Both the position numbers and the translations under genes were made by a program. From contig MEOL01000017.1 in the NCBI GenBank assembly GCA_001769215.1, forward strand, positions 1 through 64,000: a stretch of 64,000 bases of DNA, given 5' to 3'. The stretch's first letter is position 1. Every line of letters starts with the position of its first letter. This document shows, piece after piece, positions 53,463-62,945 of this stretch. The notes below the pieces were generated by a model that worked only from the letters and a program-made list of their open reading frames with translations, was not told the DNA's origin and made no database searches. The DNA comes from Bacteroidetes bacterium GWF2_41_31 (GTDB lineage Bacteria > Bacteroidota > Bacteroidia > Bacteroidales > F082).

Positions 53463-56400
53463 ATGTTTAAGACCTTCTTTTTATCAGAAATAATATTCTC
53501 GCTCCGGCAACCCATGGTGTATATCTTCCTGGTATTGATTGGCTTGCTGGTGTTTGCCGCCACTGTGAGCGATAATGTACAAATTGGTGGCACGGTAGGA
53601 AATGTGTTCCGCAATGCTCCTCATGTGATCACCATGTATACCACCATCATGACCATTTTCGGGTTGCTGATGGCCACCGCCTTTTTTAATAATGCCGCCC
53701 TCAAGGACCTTGACAACGATTTTAATGAAATCCTTTTTAGTGCTCCCATCAGCAAGTTCGGCTATTTCTTTGGCCGCTTTTGTGGTGCCTTGTTGTTGTC
53801 GACCATTCCCATGCTGGGTGTTTATATCGGGATGGTTCTCGGTTCCATTCTGGGCCCGGTCTTTGGTTGGGTAGATGCCGACCGGTTTGGGCCTTTTTAC
53901 CTGGAAACTTTCATAAACACCTATTTTCTGTTTGTTCTCCCCAACATGTTTTTCGCCGGCACCATTATTTTTGCCATGGCCAACAAGTGGAAGAATACCG
54001 TTATTTCCTTTGTGGGTTCGCTGGTGATTATCATTGGTTACATTATTGCCGGCACGCTGATGTCGGATATCGACAACGAGAGCCTTGCTGCTCTCACCGA
54101 TACGTTTGGGATCAGGGCCTATTCGGTTTATGCCAAATATTTTACTCCCATCGAGAAAAATACCCTGAGTCCGGGATTTACGGGTTTGCTTCTGCTAAAC
54201 CGGATTATTTGGATTGCAGCCGGTTTGGTTATACTCATTACCTCATACCTGACCTTTTCGTTCAAGGAAAAAAACAAGAAAATAAAGGTTGTCAAAGAGG
54301 AGGAAACGCCGAAATACAGGCTGGTAACTTTGCCAAAACTACACACGCAGTTTAACCTCAATACCGATTGGTTGCAGTTTAATAGCTTCTTTTTTACCAA
54401 CTTTTTGAGCATTGTAAAGAGTGTTACTTTTAAAATTCTCTTTTTGTTCAGTGCCATTATCCTCATTGCCAATTTGTTTGGAGGCTTTGAATATTTTGGA
54501 TTACAGTCCTATCCGCTTACCTATAAAATGATCGATCTCATCACCAATGCTTCCGGTATTTTTGTGATCATTATTCTGGTCTTTTTCAGTGGAGAGCTGA
54601 TCTGGCGCGACCGCGACAGCAAAATAAACGAGGTAGTGGATGCCACACCGCACACTTCCTTTATTTCGATGGCTGCCAAAGCCCTTTCGCTGGTGGTAAT
54701 CACCACACTCATTCATTTTTTCTTTATCCTGGTGGGCGTTACCTATCAGCTTATCAATGGCTACACACGCATCGAACTCAATGTGTACCTGTTGGATTTT
54801 GTCTATACCAGCCTGTTGCTGTACGTCATCTGGAGCGGTGTGATGATCATGATTCAGGTGTTGGTAAACAACAAATACATTGGCTATTTCATCTCCATTG
54901 CTGTGATTTTTGTGTGGAGTATTGTCTTGAATATCGTTGATGTTCAAAGCAATATGCTGGCTATCGGCGGACGGCCTTCCCTGGAGTATTCCGATATGAA
55001 CGGATTTGGACCGGGTTTAACGGGAGCCATGTGGTTTAACACATACTGGTTCTTGTTTTCGTTGTTGTGTCTGCTAATTGCCGGAGCTTTGTGGAACCGG
55101 GGAAGCATCAGTTCGTTGATGCAGCGTCTCAAGATGGCCCGGAAGCAGGTTCCTCAGCAATACCGATTGATCATGTTCGTCACTTTGTTCGCCTGGATGG
55201 GAGTGACCGGATTTGTATATTACAATACCCAGTTGCTCAACACCTACAAAACCTCCGATGAACTGGAACAGCATTCGGCCAGTTTTGAAAAGAAATACAA
55301 GAAGTATGAAAAGGTAAACCTTCCTAAAATTACCGATGCCAAATACTTTATCGATCTTTTCCCATACAAACGAGATGTACAGGTAAGGGCCGTGTTGCAA
55401 TACACCAACGAAACCAACTCCCCCATCGACTCGCTGCATTACAATATTGACAAAGATTGGAAACCGGAGTTCTTTATTCCAAATTCCGATTTGGTATACG
55501 AAGACAAAGAGCTTGGGTATTTGATTTTTCAGCTTAGAACACCCTTACAGCCGGGTGATTCGTTGGAACTTGAAATTGAAACGAAGTCTGTTTCGCAAGG
55601 ATTTGAGAATTCGGCTGGAAATACCGGCATCATACACAACGGCACATTTCTGAACAATTTCGAAATCCTTCCGGCCCTTGGATACAACGAAAGCAGGGAG
55701 TTAAGTGATAAAAATACCCGGAAAAAATATGGTCTCAAACCGAAGGACCGGATGCCTGAACTGGAAGAGAACTGCACCGAACACTGCATGGCCAACTACC
55801 TCACCGACGGACGTTCTGACTTCATCAATGTGGAAACTGTTATTTCTACCTCAGCCGACCAGATGGCCATTGCTCCCGGCTCGTTGGTCAGGAAATGGGA
55901 AGAAAACGGAAGAAACTATTATCACTATAAAGTGGATCATCCATCGCAAAATTTTTACGCGTTTATTTCGGCCAAATATGAAATAGCCACCCGTAAATGG
56001 AACGATGTGGATATTGAAGTGTATTACAATAAAAAACATGAAGTGAACGTGGAACGGATGCTGGATGCGGTTGAACGTTCGTTGACCTACTACACCGAAA
56101 ACTTTGGCCCGTATTACCACAAACAATGCCGGATTATTGAGTTTCCCCGCTATGAAACGTTTGCACAGGCTTTTCCCGGAACCATGCCCTATTCGGAATC
56201 CATTGGTTTTGTGATCAATTTAGAAGATGCCGAAGAAAACAATATCGTGGATGCGGTGATTGCACATGAGATGGCCCATCAGTGGTGGGCTCACCAGGTG
56301 GTGGGTGCTAAAATGCAAGGAGGAACCATGTTAAGTGAAAGTTTCGCCGAATATTCTTCGCTGATGACCATGAAGCACCTGACTAAAAACCCCATGAAAA

Positions 56401-57041
56401 TGCGCGAGTTCCTTAAATACGATCATGACCGGTATTTAAGGGGCAGGAGCGGCGAGGTGGACAAGGAGATGCCTTTGTACAAGGTTGAAAACCAAATGTA
56501 TATCCACTACGGAAAAGGAAGTGTAATCCTTTATGCTTTACAGGATTATATTGGTGAAGACAAGGTAAATACCGCCATGAGGAATTTTCTGGAAGAATTC
56601 AAATATCAAAAGCCCCCATATCCGACTTCCCTGGATTTCATGAAATACCTGGAGCCTCAGATTCCCGATTCGTTGCATTATTTAATCGACGACTGGTTTA
56701 AGGAAATCACCCTGTACGACAACCGCTTAAATGAAGCTTCGTACAAGGAGCTTGAAAATGGGAAATATGAGGTAAGGATGAACATTGAATCCTATAAGAT
56801 TAAAGCCGATACCATTGGGAACGAAACCAGGGTTCCCATCAACGACTGGATCGATATCGGTGTTTTTTCGGATAAAGATGAAGAGAACTTGTCATTTGAA
56901 AAAAGAGTCAAAATCGATCGCCCTGAGATGAGCTTTTCATTTGTGGTGGATTCATTACCGGTAAAGGCAGCCATCGACCCGCGACACTTGTTAATCGACA
57001 GGGTTTACGATGACAATTCAAAAACTTTAGTACTGGAATAG
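53463..57041 (+). CDS. ABC-2 permease fused to an M1-family aminopeptidase domain
   Basis: A 1192-residue membrane protein. About 1-580 hold two sets of hydrophobic helices of ABC-2 permease type; from about 610 there is a large soluble domain with the M1 metallopeptidase site: the zinc motif HEMAHQWWAH and downstream ESFAEYSS supplying the third ligand. This fusion is known in Bacteroidota and is annotated as ABC transporter permease/M1 aminopeptidase. It would export a substrate and act on peptides at the outer face. A strong terminator follows. It lies between two copies of the small repeat protein. Confidence 0.88.
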   Translation: MFKTFFLSEIIFSLRQPMVYIFLVLIGLLVFAATVSDNVQIGGTVGNVFRNAPHVITMYTTIMTIFGLLMATAFFNNAALKDLDNDFNEILFSAPISKFGYFFGRFCGALLLSTIPMLGVYIGMVLGSILGPVFGWVDADRFGPFYLETFINTYFLFVLPNMFFAGTIIFAMANKWKNTVISFVGSLVIIIGYIIAGTLMSDIDNESLAALTDTFGIRAYSVYAKYFTPIEKNTLSPGFTGLLLLNRIIWIAAGLVILITSYLTFSFKEKNKKIKVVKEEETPKYRLVTLPKLHTQFNLNTDWLQFNSFFFTNFLSIVKSVTFKILFLFSAIILIANLFGGFEYFGLQSYPLTYKMIDLITNASGIFVIIILVFFSGELIWRDRDSKINEVVDATPHTSFISMAAKALSLVVITTLIHFFFILVGVTYQLINGYTRIELNVYLLDFVYTSLLLYVIWSGVMIMIQVLVNNKYIGYFISIAVIFVWSIVLNIVDVQSNMLAIGGRPSLEYSDMNGFGPGLTGAMWFNTYWFLFSLLCLLIAGALWNRGSISSLMQRLKMARKQVPQQYRLIMFVTLFAWMGVTGFVYYNTQLLNTYKTSDELEQHSASFEKKYKKYEKVNLPKITDAKYFIDLFPYKRDVQVRAVLQYTNETNSPIDSLHYNIDKDWKPEFFIPNSDLVYEDKELGYLIFQLRTPLQPGDSLELEIETKSVSQGFENSAGNTGIIHNGTFLNNFEILPALGYNESRELSDKNTRKKYGLKPKDRMPELEENCTEHCMANYLTDGRSDFINVETVISTSADQMAIAPGSLVRKWEENGRNYYHYKVDHPSQNFYAFISAKYEIATRKWNDVDIEVYYNKKHEVNVERMLDAVERSLTYYTENFGPYYHKQCRIIEFPRYETFAQAFPGTMPYSESIGFVINLEDAEENNIVDAVIAHEMAHQWWAHQVVGAKMQGGTMLSESFAEYSSLMTMKHLTKNPMKMREFLKYDHDRYLRGRSGEVDKEMPLYKVENQMYIHYGKGSVILYALQDYIGEDKVNTAMRNFLEEFKYQKPPYPTSLDFMKYLEPQIPDSLHYLIDDWFKEITLYDNRLNEASYKELENGKYEVRMNIESYKIKADTIGNETRVPINDWIDIGVFSDKDEENLSFEKRVKIDRPEMSFSFVVDSLPVKAAIDPRHLLIDRVYDDNSKTLVLE

Positions 57042-57047
57042 AGCAAC

Positions 57048-57086
57048 AAAAATACGGGCGCACCATACCGGTGCGCCCGTATTTTT
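57048..57086 (+). terminator. Strong terminator after the ABC/M1 gene
   Basis: A 17-bp stem (57048-57064 with 57070-57086), five-base loop and T-run, 7 bp after the stop codon. Confidence 0.92.
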
Positions 57087-57107
57087 CATGTTAACCGAAC
57101 CATTTCC

Positions 57108-57137
57108 CCATTCACCGAACAAGTACCTCCATTGGCC
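57108..57137 (+). promoter_or_regulatory. LytTR-like operator, copy 2
   Basis: CCATTCACC (57108-57116), 12 bp, CCATTGGCC (57129-57137): the same 9-12-9 layout as copy 1. Confidence 0.65.
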
Positions 57138-57146
57138 TAAAACCAG

Positions 57147-57177
57147 TTTACAAGCGACATTTTTCGTGGTAGTTTTG
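57147..57177 (+). promoter_or_regulatory. Promoter of small repeat protein 2
   Basis: TTTA (57147-57150), 19 bp, TAGTTTTG (57170-57177), identical in spacing to copies 1 and 3. Confidence 0.7.
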
Positions 57178-57212
57178 CTTCATAAACACAGAAACTATAA
57201 AAGTTAAATGCC

Positions 57213-57584
57213 ATGAAAACTCTACTTAAATACTCACTCCTACTAGCACTGCTCACCGTTGCTTTTCACATGAATGCCAACACACCGCCAACCGTAGCCG
57301 CTTTACCCGAAGAAGCCTATATCGATGATATCCCGTTCAACACCGGGCAAATTTTCGACAGCCTGTATGATGTTTCGCTAACCGATACCTACCAGTTGAC
57401 GGATGAAAGTTACATAAGGGACATTCCATTCAACACAGCTGTAATTGCTGCCCACTCCGTGGAAATTGACACCACCTCTTTTCCCCTGGAAAGCGAATCC
57501 TACATTGATGTTAGCGGCAAGCATGACAAAACCGTAACTTTTCGTACAATCAATCATCTTATGAAGAAAATTAAACAAATATGA
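57213..57584 (+). pseudogene. Small exported repeat protein, copy 2, broken in its third repeat
   Basis: The first 98 codons encode a paralogue of the 52058 protein: signal peptide, then EEAYIDDIPFNT and ESYIRDIPFNT. The third repeat begins ESYID, but from 57511 the reading frame enters foreign sequence (VSGKHDKTVTFRT...) that is unlike the family. The missing end of the gene (about 58472-58503) and its conserved 3' tail and terminator reappear about 960 bp further on. The chimeric product is 123 residues and may still be made. Its stop overlaps the ATG of the next gene by four bases (ATGA). Confidence 0.8.
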
Positions 57585-58471
57585 AATCAAAAAAACTGAC
57601 CCTATTTTTAATTGCTTCATCTCTAATGCTTATTGGATGGAGTTTACCTAATAATTATTGGCTAACTGAAAAACATTCTGGATATACTTTAATGTACACA
57701 TCAAATGACAATAAAAATATTAAAGACTACAATTTACTTGTTGAGAATGGGATTTCATCTGTAACAACATTCTTAAACTCCTCATTTGAAAAAGAGTTCA
57801 ATATTTATATTCACTCTGACCGACATTCCATAGATAGTACTTGGCAAAAGGAGTGGAATATGCCTGAATTTAAATCTGAATGTTGGATGGTAGCAAGTGG
57901 AGTAGCAAACAGAATGGATATTATTTCTCCGATACTTTGGGATAAAGAAGCATGCGAACATATTTACAAAGAAACCATAAAGACACAACAATTAATCACA
58001 CATGAGTTAGTCCATGTCTTTCACGGTCAAAAAAACATTAGTCCGGATTTCAGCAATATCGAAGGAATAGACTGGTTTGTTGAGGGTTTGGCAACTTATG
58101 TTTCTGGACAATGTGACTCTCTTAGAATATCCGAAGTTAAAAGAGCAATTAAAGATGATAAAATCCCTGACAAATTAGACTCTTTTTGGTCTGGAAAAAT
58201 TAAATACGGACTTTCTGGATCTGTCGTAATGTACATTGACACTCAATATGGCAGAGGAAAACTTAAAGAACTTTTACCATTGAGTAAGAAATCAGAATTA
58301 CTTACAACATTAAAAATAACAGAAAAGGAATTATTAAAAGAATGGAAAACATATATACAGAACCTATAATACCAGCCGCTAACAGGCGGTCATAAACAAT
58401 TGAGAGGAAATCGTTTAACTGAGGGGTTGAGGTTTTTATAAACTTCATCATAACATGAAAATAAGAGCTTT
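57511..58471 (+). mobile_element. Insert of about 0.97 kb in copy 2, cassette-like
   Basis: Sequence between the two halves of copy 2. It starts with TTAGCGGC (57511-57518); the inverse, GCCGCTAA (58375-58382), lies after the single gene it carries, in a CCGC-TAACAG-GCGG hairpin. The insert is clearly richer in A and T than its neighbours. The layout, one gene and a short inverted repeat, resembles a mobile gene cassette, but I cannot show integron attC sites. The exact right edge is uncertain (58382 to 58475). Confidence 0.6.
57581..58369 (+). CDS. Peptidase MA-like zinc metallopeptidase
   Basis: A 262-residue protein with an N-terminal hydrophobic segment (signal or anchor, about 6-22) and the zinc motif THELVHVFHG (HExxH); WFVEGLATYVSG supplies the likely third ligand Glu, as in the gluzincin or peptidase-MA-like family. 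The AT-rich codon use differs from its neighbours, and it lies in an insert that interrupts another gene, so transfer is likely. Its ATG overlaps the stop of the chimeric copy 2, so it may be expressed from the LytTR-type promoter. Confidence 0.7.
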   Translation: MKSKKLTLFLIASSLMLIGWSLPNNYWLTEKHSGYTLMYTSNDNKNIKDYNLLVENGISSVTTFLNSSFEKEFNIYIHSDRHSIDSTWQKEWNMPEFKSECWMVASGVANRMDIISPILWDKEACEHIYKETIKTQQLITHELVHVFHGQKNISPDFSNIEGIDWFVEGLATYVSGQCDSLRISEVKRAIKDDKIPDKLDSFWSGKIKYGLSGSVVMYIDTQYGRGKLKELLPLSKKSELLTTLKITEKELLKEWKTYIQNL

Positions 58472-58562
58472 GAATCCCGCAACAATTTATACTGCCAAAC
58501 TGTAAACTCCAATCTCAACATAGCTCCCATAGCCTTCAAAAGCCACCTCACGGGTGGCTTTT
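58472..58562 (+). pseudogene. Detached 3' end and terminator of small repeat protein 2
   Basis: From about 58472 the sequence again matches the family: ATCCCG, AATTTATACTGCCAAACTGTAA in part, then CTCAACATAGCTCCCATAGCC and the terminator AAAAGCCACC (58538-58547)/GGTGGCTTTT (58553-58562). This corresponds to the third repeat end, stop codon and 3' tail of copies 1 and 3. Confidence 0.7.
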
Positions 58563-58586
58563 GTCGTTTTTATCCGGAGGTAGCCT

Positions 58587-59645
58587 TTATAATCCAAACT
58601 TGTGCATCCACTTGGGGCTTTTAATCGGGAACCGGTAACCAATATACATCCTGAAATAATTGTAAGCAGTAACTGCATAGGCATCTCCCAGGGCATCATC
58701 AATAAAACCATCCGAAACGAAAAAGATGCCGCCATAAAATCGGTTGCCATTATAACCTGTCGTCAGGCGCGAATACAGCGATATCCCCAACGAATTGTAA
58801 ACTCTGGTTTCCTGTTGGTCGTAAAAATCGGTGGCACCCCGGCTATACAAAAAGCCCTGGATGATGGCACCATGTATGTAGAAACGCTTCCAGAATACAA
58901 AGGTGTGCATATATCCACCTGAAAGACCAATCTTGACTGAAGCGCCCTCTTTAAAATGTGGATGCACATTGCCGGTTAAAAGGGTGTCGTTGAGCATCAG
59001 GGGCTGTGTGGTTGAAATGCCCTCCAGGTTGGTTAAAAACCCGAGTACAAATGAACCTGCACTCTTTTTCTGCTGGTCGATTTGCCACAGGGCTGCGGTG
59101 TTGGAATACTTTTTATGGTTGAAGGTATAATAAACCGAAAGGGCCAGAGTAACATTGCTCAGACTGTCGAAGTGGGGATACCTGGTGTTGTGATTGAACC
59201 AGTCAGGATCGTAATCCTTGATGTTTTTAAGGTAAAACCCGGTGGTCGATCGCACAAAAAAATCCATTCTAAGTCTGCGCCCGGTCAATCCGAAACTGAA
59301 TGAAAAGGCATCGCTTTCCCCTTTTTTAGCAGTGCGTAACTCCAAACCGCCAAAGGTTTTGGTGTATTCAAAAGTAACCCATTTGTAATCGACGGATATC
59401 CCAAAACCAAAGGGGTTGTTGGTGGCAAAATTCAGGTCGTAAATGCTGTTGACATTGGCAAATGTTACACCGGTTTGTTTGTTCACCCCAACAACAGCAA
59501 TGTGAACCAAATCGCGGTAGCTTTTGATGTAGTTGGTATCGTACTTTAATGGTTTTACCTGAACAATCGAATCCTTTTCAACTGCCAGCAACTGAAACGA
59601 TGAGGCGAAGCATAAAATTACCACCAGAATCAACTTGCGTTTCAC
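58587..59645 (-). CDS. DUF4421-family outer-membrane protein
   Basis: A 352-residue protein with a signal peptide (cleavage near LLAVEK) and the DUF4421 pattern: YDTNYIKSYRDLVHI near the start, GFGISVDYKWVTFEYT, and a final YIGYRFPIK strand. The family is predicted to form an outer-membrane barrel; function unknown. It is monocistronic and convergent with the copy 2 tail. Confidence 0.8.
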   Translation of the reverse strand: MKRKLILVVILCFASSFQLLAVEKDSIVQVKPLKYDTNYIKSYRDLVHIAVVGVNKQTGVTFANVNSIYDLNFATNNPFGFGISVDYKWVTFEYTKTFGGLELRTAKKGESDAFSFSFGLTGRRLRMDFFVRSTTGFYLKNIKDYDPDWFNHNTRYPHFDSLSNVTLALSVYYTFNHKKYSNTAALWQIDQQKKSAGSFVLGFLTNLEGISTTQPLMLNDTLLTGNVHPHFKEGASVKIGLSGGYMHTFVFWKRFYIHGAIIQGFLYSRGATDFYDQQETRVYNSLGISLYSRLTTGYNGNRFYGGIFFVSDGFIDDALGDAYAVTAYNYFRMYIGYRFPIKSPKWMHKFGL

Positions 59646-59669
59646 AGTTTGTTATTAAATTATAGTTAG

Positions 59670-59760
59670 TGTCCGGCAAAAAACAATCTTTCCATGCTAA
59701 AACCCTTTATTGGTAAGGCATCCATTGCCCCTGGCTTAATCCAGGGGCAACAAGACAAAA
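59670..59760 (+). repeat. Dispersed intergenic repeat, copy 2
   Basis: Aligns with 29806-29896 (landmarks TCCGG, AAAAA, CCATG, CCCTTT, GGCAT). Here the palindromic end is TTGCCCCTGG-CTTAAT-CCAGGGGCAA. Confidence 0.6.
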
Positions 59761-59850
59761 CGAATAAACGGGCTTTTGCCACATGATCATTTATCGATCT
59801 TCAAAAACACAATGCCAATCATAAATTCAACCTGTTACAAGGATGGCCGG

Positions 59851-62763
59851 TTATAGTTTTACCACCTTGTTTCTGATTTTATTCTGATCGGTTCTGATTT
59901 CATAAAAATAAATGCCGGTGGGAAGTTCCTTTCCCGCGCTGTCTTCGCCGTTCCACACCACTGCGTGCTGTCCGGATGAAAGATGCCGGTTAAGAAGCGT
60001 TGTCACCACTTTCCCCTTGATGTCGTATACCCGGAGGGTTACAAATGAATCCTGATCGAGACCAAAGGCAATGGTGGTTTGATCAGAAAACGGGTTGGGA
60101 TAGTTGGTAACCGGAGATGATTTTTTGATCTCACCGGGTTCCTCTGTTCCCACCAGGAGAGCGATTCCTCCTGAATAGCAGTTGACTTCGCCATCTCTTC
60201 CACCTACAACCATTTCCATAGAACCATCACCAACAATGTCCGGAATGCCATTAATGGCGTCCACCGGTGAAGGATAATTTCTGGAATCAAGTTCGGCACC
60301 ATCCACCCCATTCAGAAAATAACAGCGATTGGATGAATAAAGCGTGCCTATGATCACATCATTGATCTGATCGTCGGTAATATCATCTATCGCTGCCACA
60401 TTCCACGATTTATCGGCCAGACTTTTAAACCAGATGGTTGACCCATCCTTACCGTTGAGCACAATTCCGTTGGCATTGCTGTGAGCCACCAGTACATCGG
60501 CAAAACCATCACCATTTACATCTTCAAGTCTTTCAAAACAAAGGATTAAAGCACCATTGATGGAGCCATGAAAAATCTGGGTGTTATCGGTAGGATCAAT
60601 ATAGTAGAAGTTTCCGCCAAAGTCACCTGCCATCACCTCTTTTACACCATCTCCCGTAATGTCATCCAGTTGCATCAGTGCCCAAACCGACGAGCCTCCG
60701 GTGGTTCGGGTCCACTGAATACTTCCGTTGGTACCATCAATTCCTACGATTTTTCCCTGGGTTTCATCCGCAGTGGAGGCACCGGCAATAACATCCGGTT
60801 TTCCGTCACCGGTAAAGTCTTCCACCCCGATAACCGAAAAAACAGGACCTCCGATGTAAGCTTCCCACAGGGCGACACCATTAACAGCATTTAAGCAGTA
60901 TACGCGTTTGGGGCCGGTATCTTCGCTGTCGTCACCTGTGGAGGCCAACACATCCGTTAACCCGTCGTTATTATAATCGTAGCTTGCATTTACCTGATAA
61001 ACCCAGCCACCATTTCCATACTCGTTGGTGTTGTGCCGCCAGATGGATTGGCCTGTTTTGCCCGAAAGTGCCCTGATGGAACGATCGCCACCTGTGGTGC
61101 CAATAATCACATCCTGATATCCATCACCATTCAAATCTTCAATGGTGGTCAAACCGGGTTGATCGTACACGTTACCGCTATAAATTTCAAATTCCCACAT
61201 CACATCCGCTATGCCGGAAGAATTTCCATTAAAACAGCGTATATAATTGTCTTCGGAACAAACAATAACCTCATCAACCGTATCACCCGTAATGTCCTGA
61301 AGGGGTGCAATGGCTTTAGGACTTGGATCGTAGCCGGTGGTAATATTATAGTGCCATAGGGCATCGCCGATGGGGTATTTCCTGTCATCTCCATCACCTG
61401 TGAGGGGAACAAAATAAGGATTGTTCGCAGGGTCGTTGTTGTCGATTTGGATTTTTCCATTATAGGCTTCATTTGTCAATGGATTGAACCATATTCCGAC
61501 GAGTACCGAATCCAATGGAGCTATCTGAATGGGGAAGTTGACGGATTCATCAACGATAAACACCTCATGATTTGTGGAAAGATTACTCACCACAAGGGTG
61601 GCGTCGCCGATATTTTCTACCTCTAGAAACCAGCGGGTAAAAGCATGCTGCCTCACCAAACCGTAATGATGCGAATCGAATGGAACATATAACGAAGGAC
61701 CTGAATTCACCGCATCTCCCGTAAGGGTAACAGACTCATTTGGCGTAATTGGATCGGAAGATACAACCGTAATGGCGGTGTTTAGATGACCGACCGTCAC
61801 CGGAGAATAGGTGAGAGGAATAAAAATTGAACTTCCGGGTGTGATGGTTTGCGGTGGTGAAAATGTGGTGGATACAGGCACTGCGCCAGGAATGACGATG
61901 CCGGTGATGATCAGGTTGGCATTCCCCACATTTTCTACCTCCATATTCCATGTTTCGGAGGTGAAGGTGGTCACCATTCCATAGTTATGCGAATCGACCG
62001 GAATATTGATTTCAGGAGTTCCGGCACCCGTCAAACTCACTTTGTAGAGTTTGCTTGGCGATGAAAGCTGCCCATCCACATACCAGATATAGGTTCCATC
62101 GTATACAATTCCGGAGGGTTTAATGTTTTCGCTGGCATGACTTTCCAGTACAGTGCCGGATTGATTTGTTCGGTAAATCATATTTGAATTGTAGTCAACC
62201 ATCCACAAGTCGTTGCCCTGCATGCAGATATCCCAAATCTGATCGGCAGGCGGAGTAAACTGACTGAGTACATTGCCTGATCCATCCACCTGGTAAGTAG
62301 TTCCCGGATCGGGATAATAGGTGCCTACCCAATATTCACCTGCATCCCAGGCAATACCGCTCATATAATGATCGGGCAGATCGAAGGTAGACAGGATGGT
62401 CCCGCTTAGGTTAAGTTCGGTAGCTTGTGCTGGCTGATTTGAGGAGGAAGGCTGATTCACAGCCCAAAGCGACGATCCATCCCAGGTTAAACCAAAACAA
62501 TCGTCAATGGCCGGGTTGATAAACTGCTGTTGAATGGCCCCGTTGGATGGATCGAACCGGTAAAAGTGATCCCCGTCGGAACCGTAAATTCCAAAATATA
62601 AATAAGTTCCGTCGTAAGCCAGACCCGAAGCTTTTCCGGGTATATCCCACGATTGCAGGATGGACCAGGAACGGTCGCCTTTTTCTGATTGCTGCCCTGC
62701 CCATAGTGGATTGGCAAATATCAGCGCATTCACAAGGAATATAAAAAGTACAGATTTCTTCAT
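59851..62763 (-). CDS. Large T9SS cargo protein with propeller and anchor-D domains
   Basis: A 970-residue secreted protein: signal peptide (to about 22), a first propeller-like part (about 30-245), two choice-of-anchor-D/ASPM-like Ig domains (about 250-455; each with an HNYGMV or HHYGLV motif), a second propeller of FG-GAP/VCBS-like repeats (about 460-880, with DLNGDGYQDVIIGT and similar DxNxDGxxD calcium-binding loops) and a C-terminal FlgD-like type A sorting domain (NYPNPFSDQTTIAFGL). No enzyme motif was seen; such proteins usually have adhesive roles. Confidence 0.85.
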   Translation of the reverse strand: MKKSVLFIFLVNALIFANPLWAGQQSEKGDRSWSILQSWDIPGKASGLAYDGTYLYFGIYGSDGDHFYRFDPSNGAIQQQFINPAIDDCFGLTWDGSSLWAVNQPSSSNQPAQATELNLSGTILSTFDLPDHYMSGIAWDAGEYWVGTYYPDPGTTYQVDGSGNVLSQFTPPADQIWDICMQGNDLWMVDYNSNMIYRTNQSGTVLESHASENIKPSGIVYDGTYIWYVDGQLSSPSKLYKVSLTGAGTPEINIPVDSHNYGMVTTFTSETWNMEVENVGNANLIITGIVIPGAVPVSTTFSPPQTITPGSSIFIPLTYSPVTVGHLNTAITVVSSDPITPNESVTLTGDAVNSGPSLYVPFDSHHYGLVRQHAFTRWFLEVENIGDATLVVSNLSTNHEVFIVDESVNFPIQIAPLDSVLVGIWFNPLTNEAYNGKIQIDNNDPANNPYFVPLTGDGDDRKYPIGDALWHYNITTGYDPSPKAIAPLQDITGDTVDEVIVCSEDNYIRCFNGNSSGIADVMWEFEIYSGNVYDQPGLTTIEDLNGDGYQDVIIGTTGGDRSIRALSGKTGQSIWRHNTNEYGNGGWVYQVNASYDYNNDGLTDVLASTGDDSEDTGPKRVYCLNAVNGVALWEAYIGGPVFSVIGVEDFTGDGKPDVIAGASTADETQGKIVGIDGTNGSIQWTRTTGGSSVWALMQLDDITGDGVKEVMAGDFGGNFYYIDPTDNTQIFHGSINGALILCFERLEDVNGDGFADVLVAHSNANGIVLNGKDGSTIWFKSLADKSWNVAAIDDITDDQINDVIIGTLYSSNRCYFLNGVDGAELDSRNYPSPVDAINGIPDIVGDGSMEMVVGGRDGEVNCYSGGIALLVGTEEPGEIKKSSPVTNYPNPFSDQTTIAFGLDQDSFVTLRVYDIKGKVVTTLLNRHLSSGQHAVVWNGEDSAGKELPTGIYFYEIRTDQNKIRNKVVKL

Positions 62764-62906
62764 GATTAGTTGGTTTTGGTTATCAACAAGACACCAAATT
62801 TAATGTTTTTGGTTAAGAAAAAACAATCCTTGAAAGCTATTTGAATAGGGAGGATCGGTAAAAATCAAAATTTTTGCCATTAATTCCCATTAACCGCTCC
62901 CATTCC

Positions 62907-62936
62907 CCAACTACCGAAGTAGTTCCCCCATTCGCC
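62907..62936 (+). promoter_or_regulatory. LytTR-like operator, copy 3
   Basis: CCAACTACC (62907-62915), 12 bp, CCATTCGCC (62928-62936). The first repeat is less conserved, but the 9-12-9 spacing and the 9 bp to the -33 element are the same. Confidence 0.6.
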
Positions 62937-62945
62937 TAAAACCGG

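Noticed and set aside
58375-58440. Integron attC site at the right side of the insert
   Set aside because: A GTTTAAC core-like heptamer is present but no matching GTTRRRY at the right place; kept only as a possible cassette.
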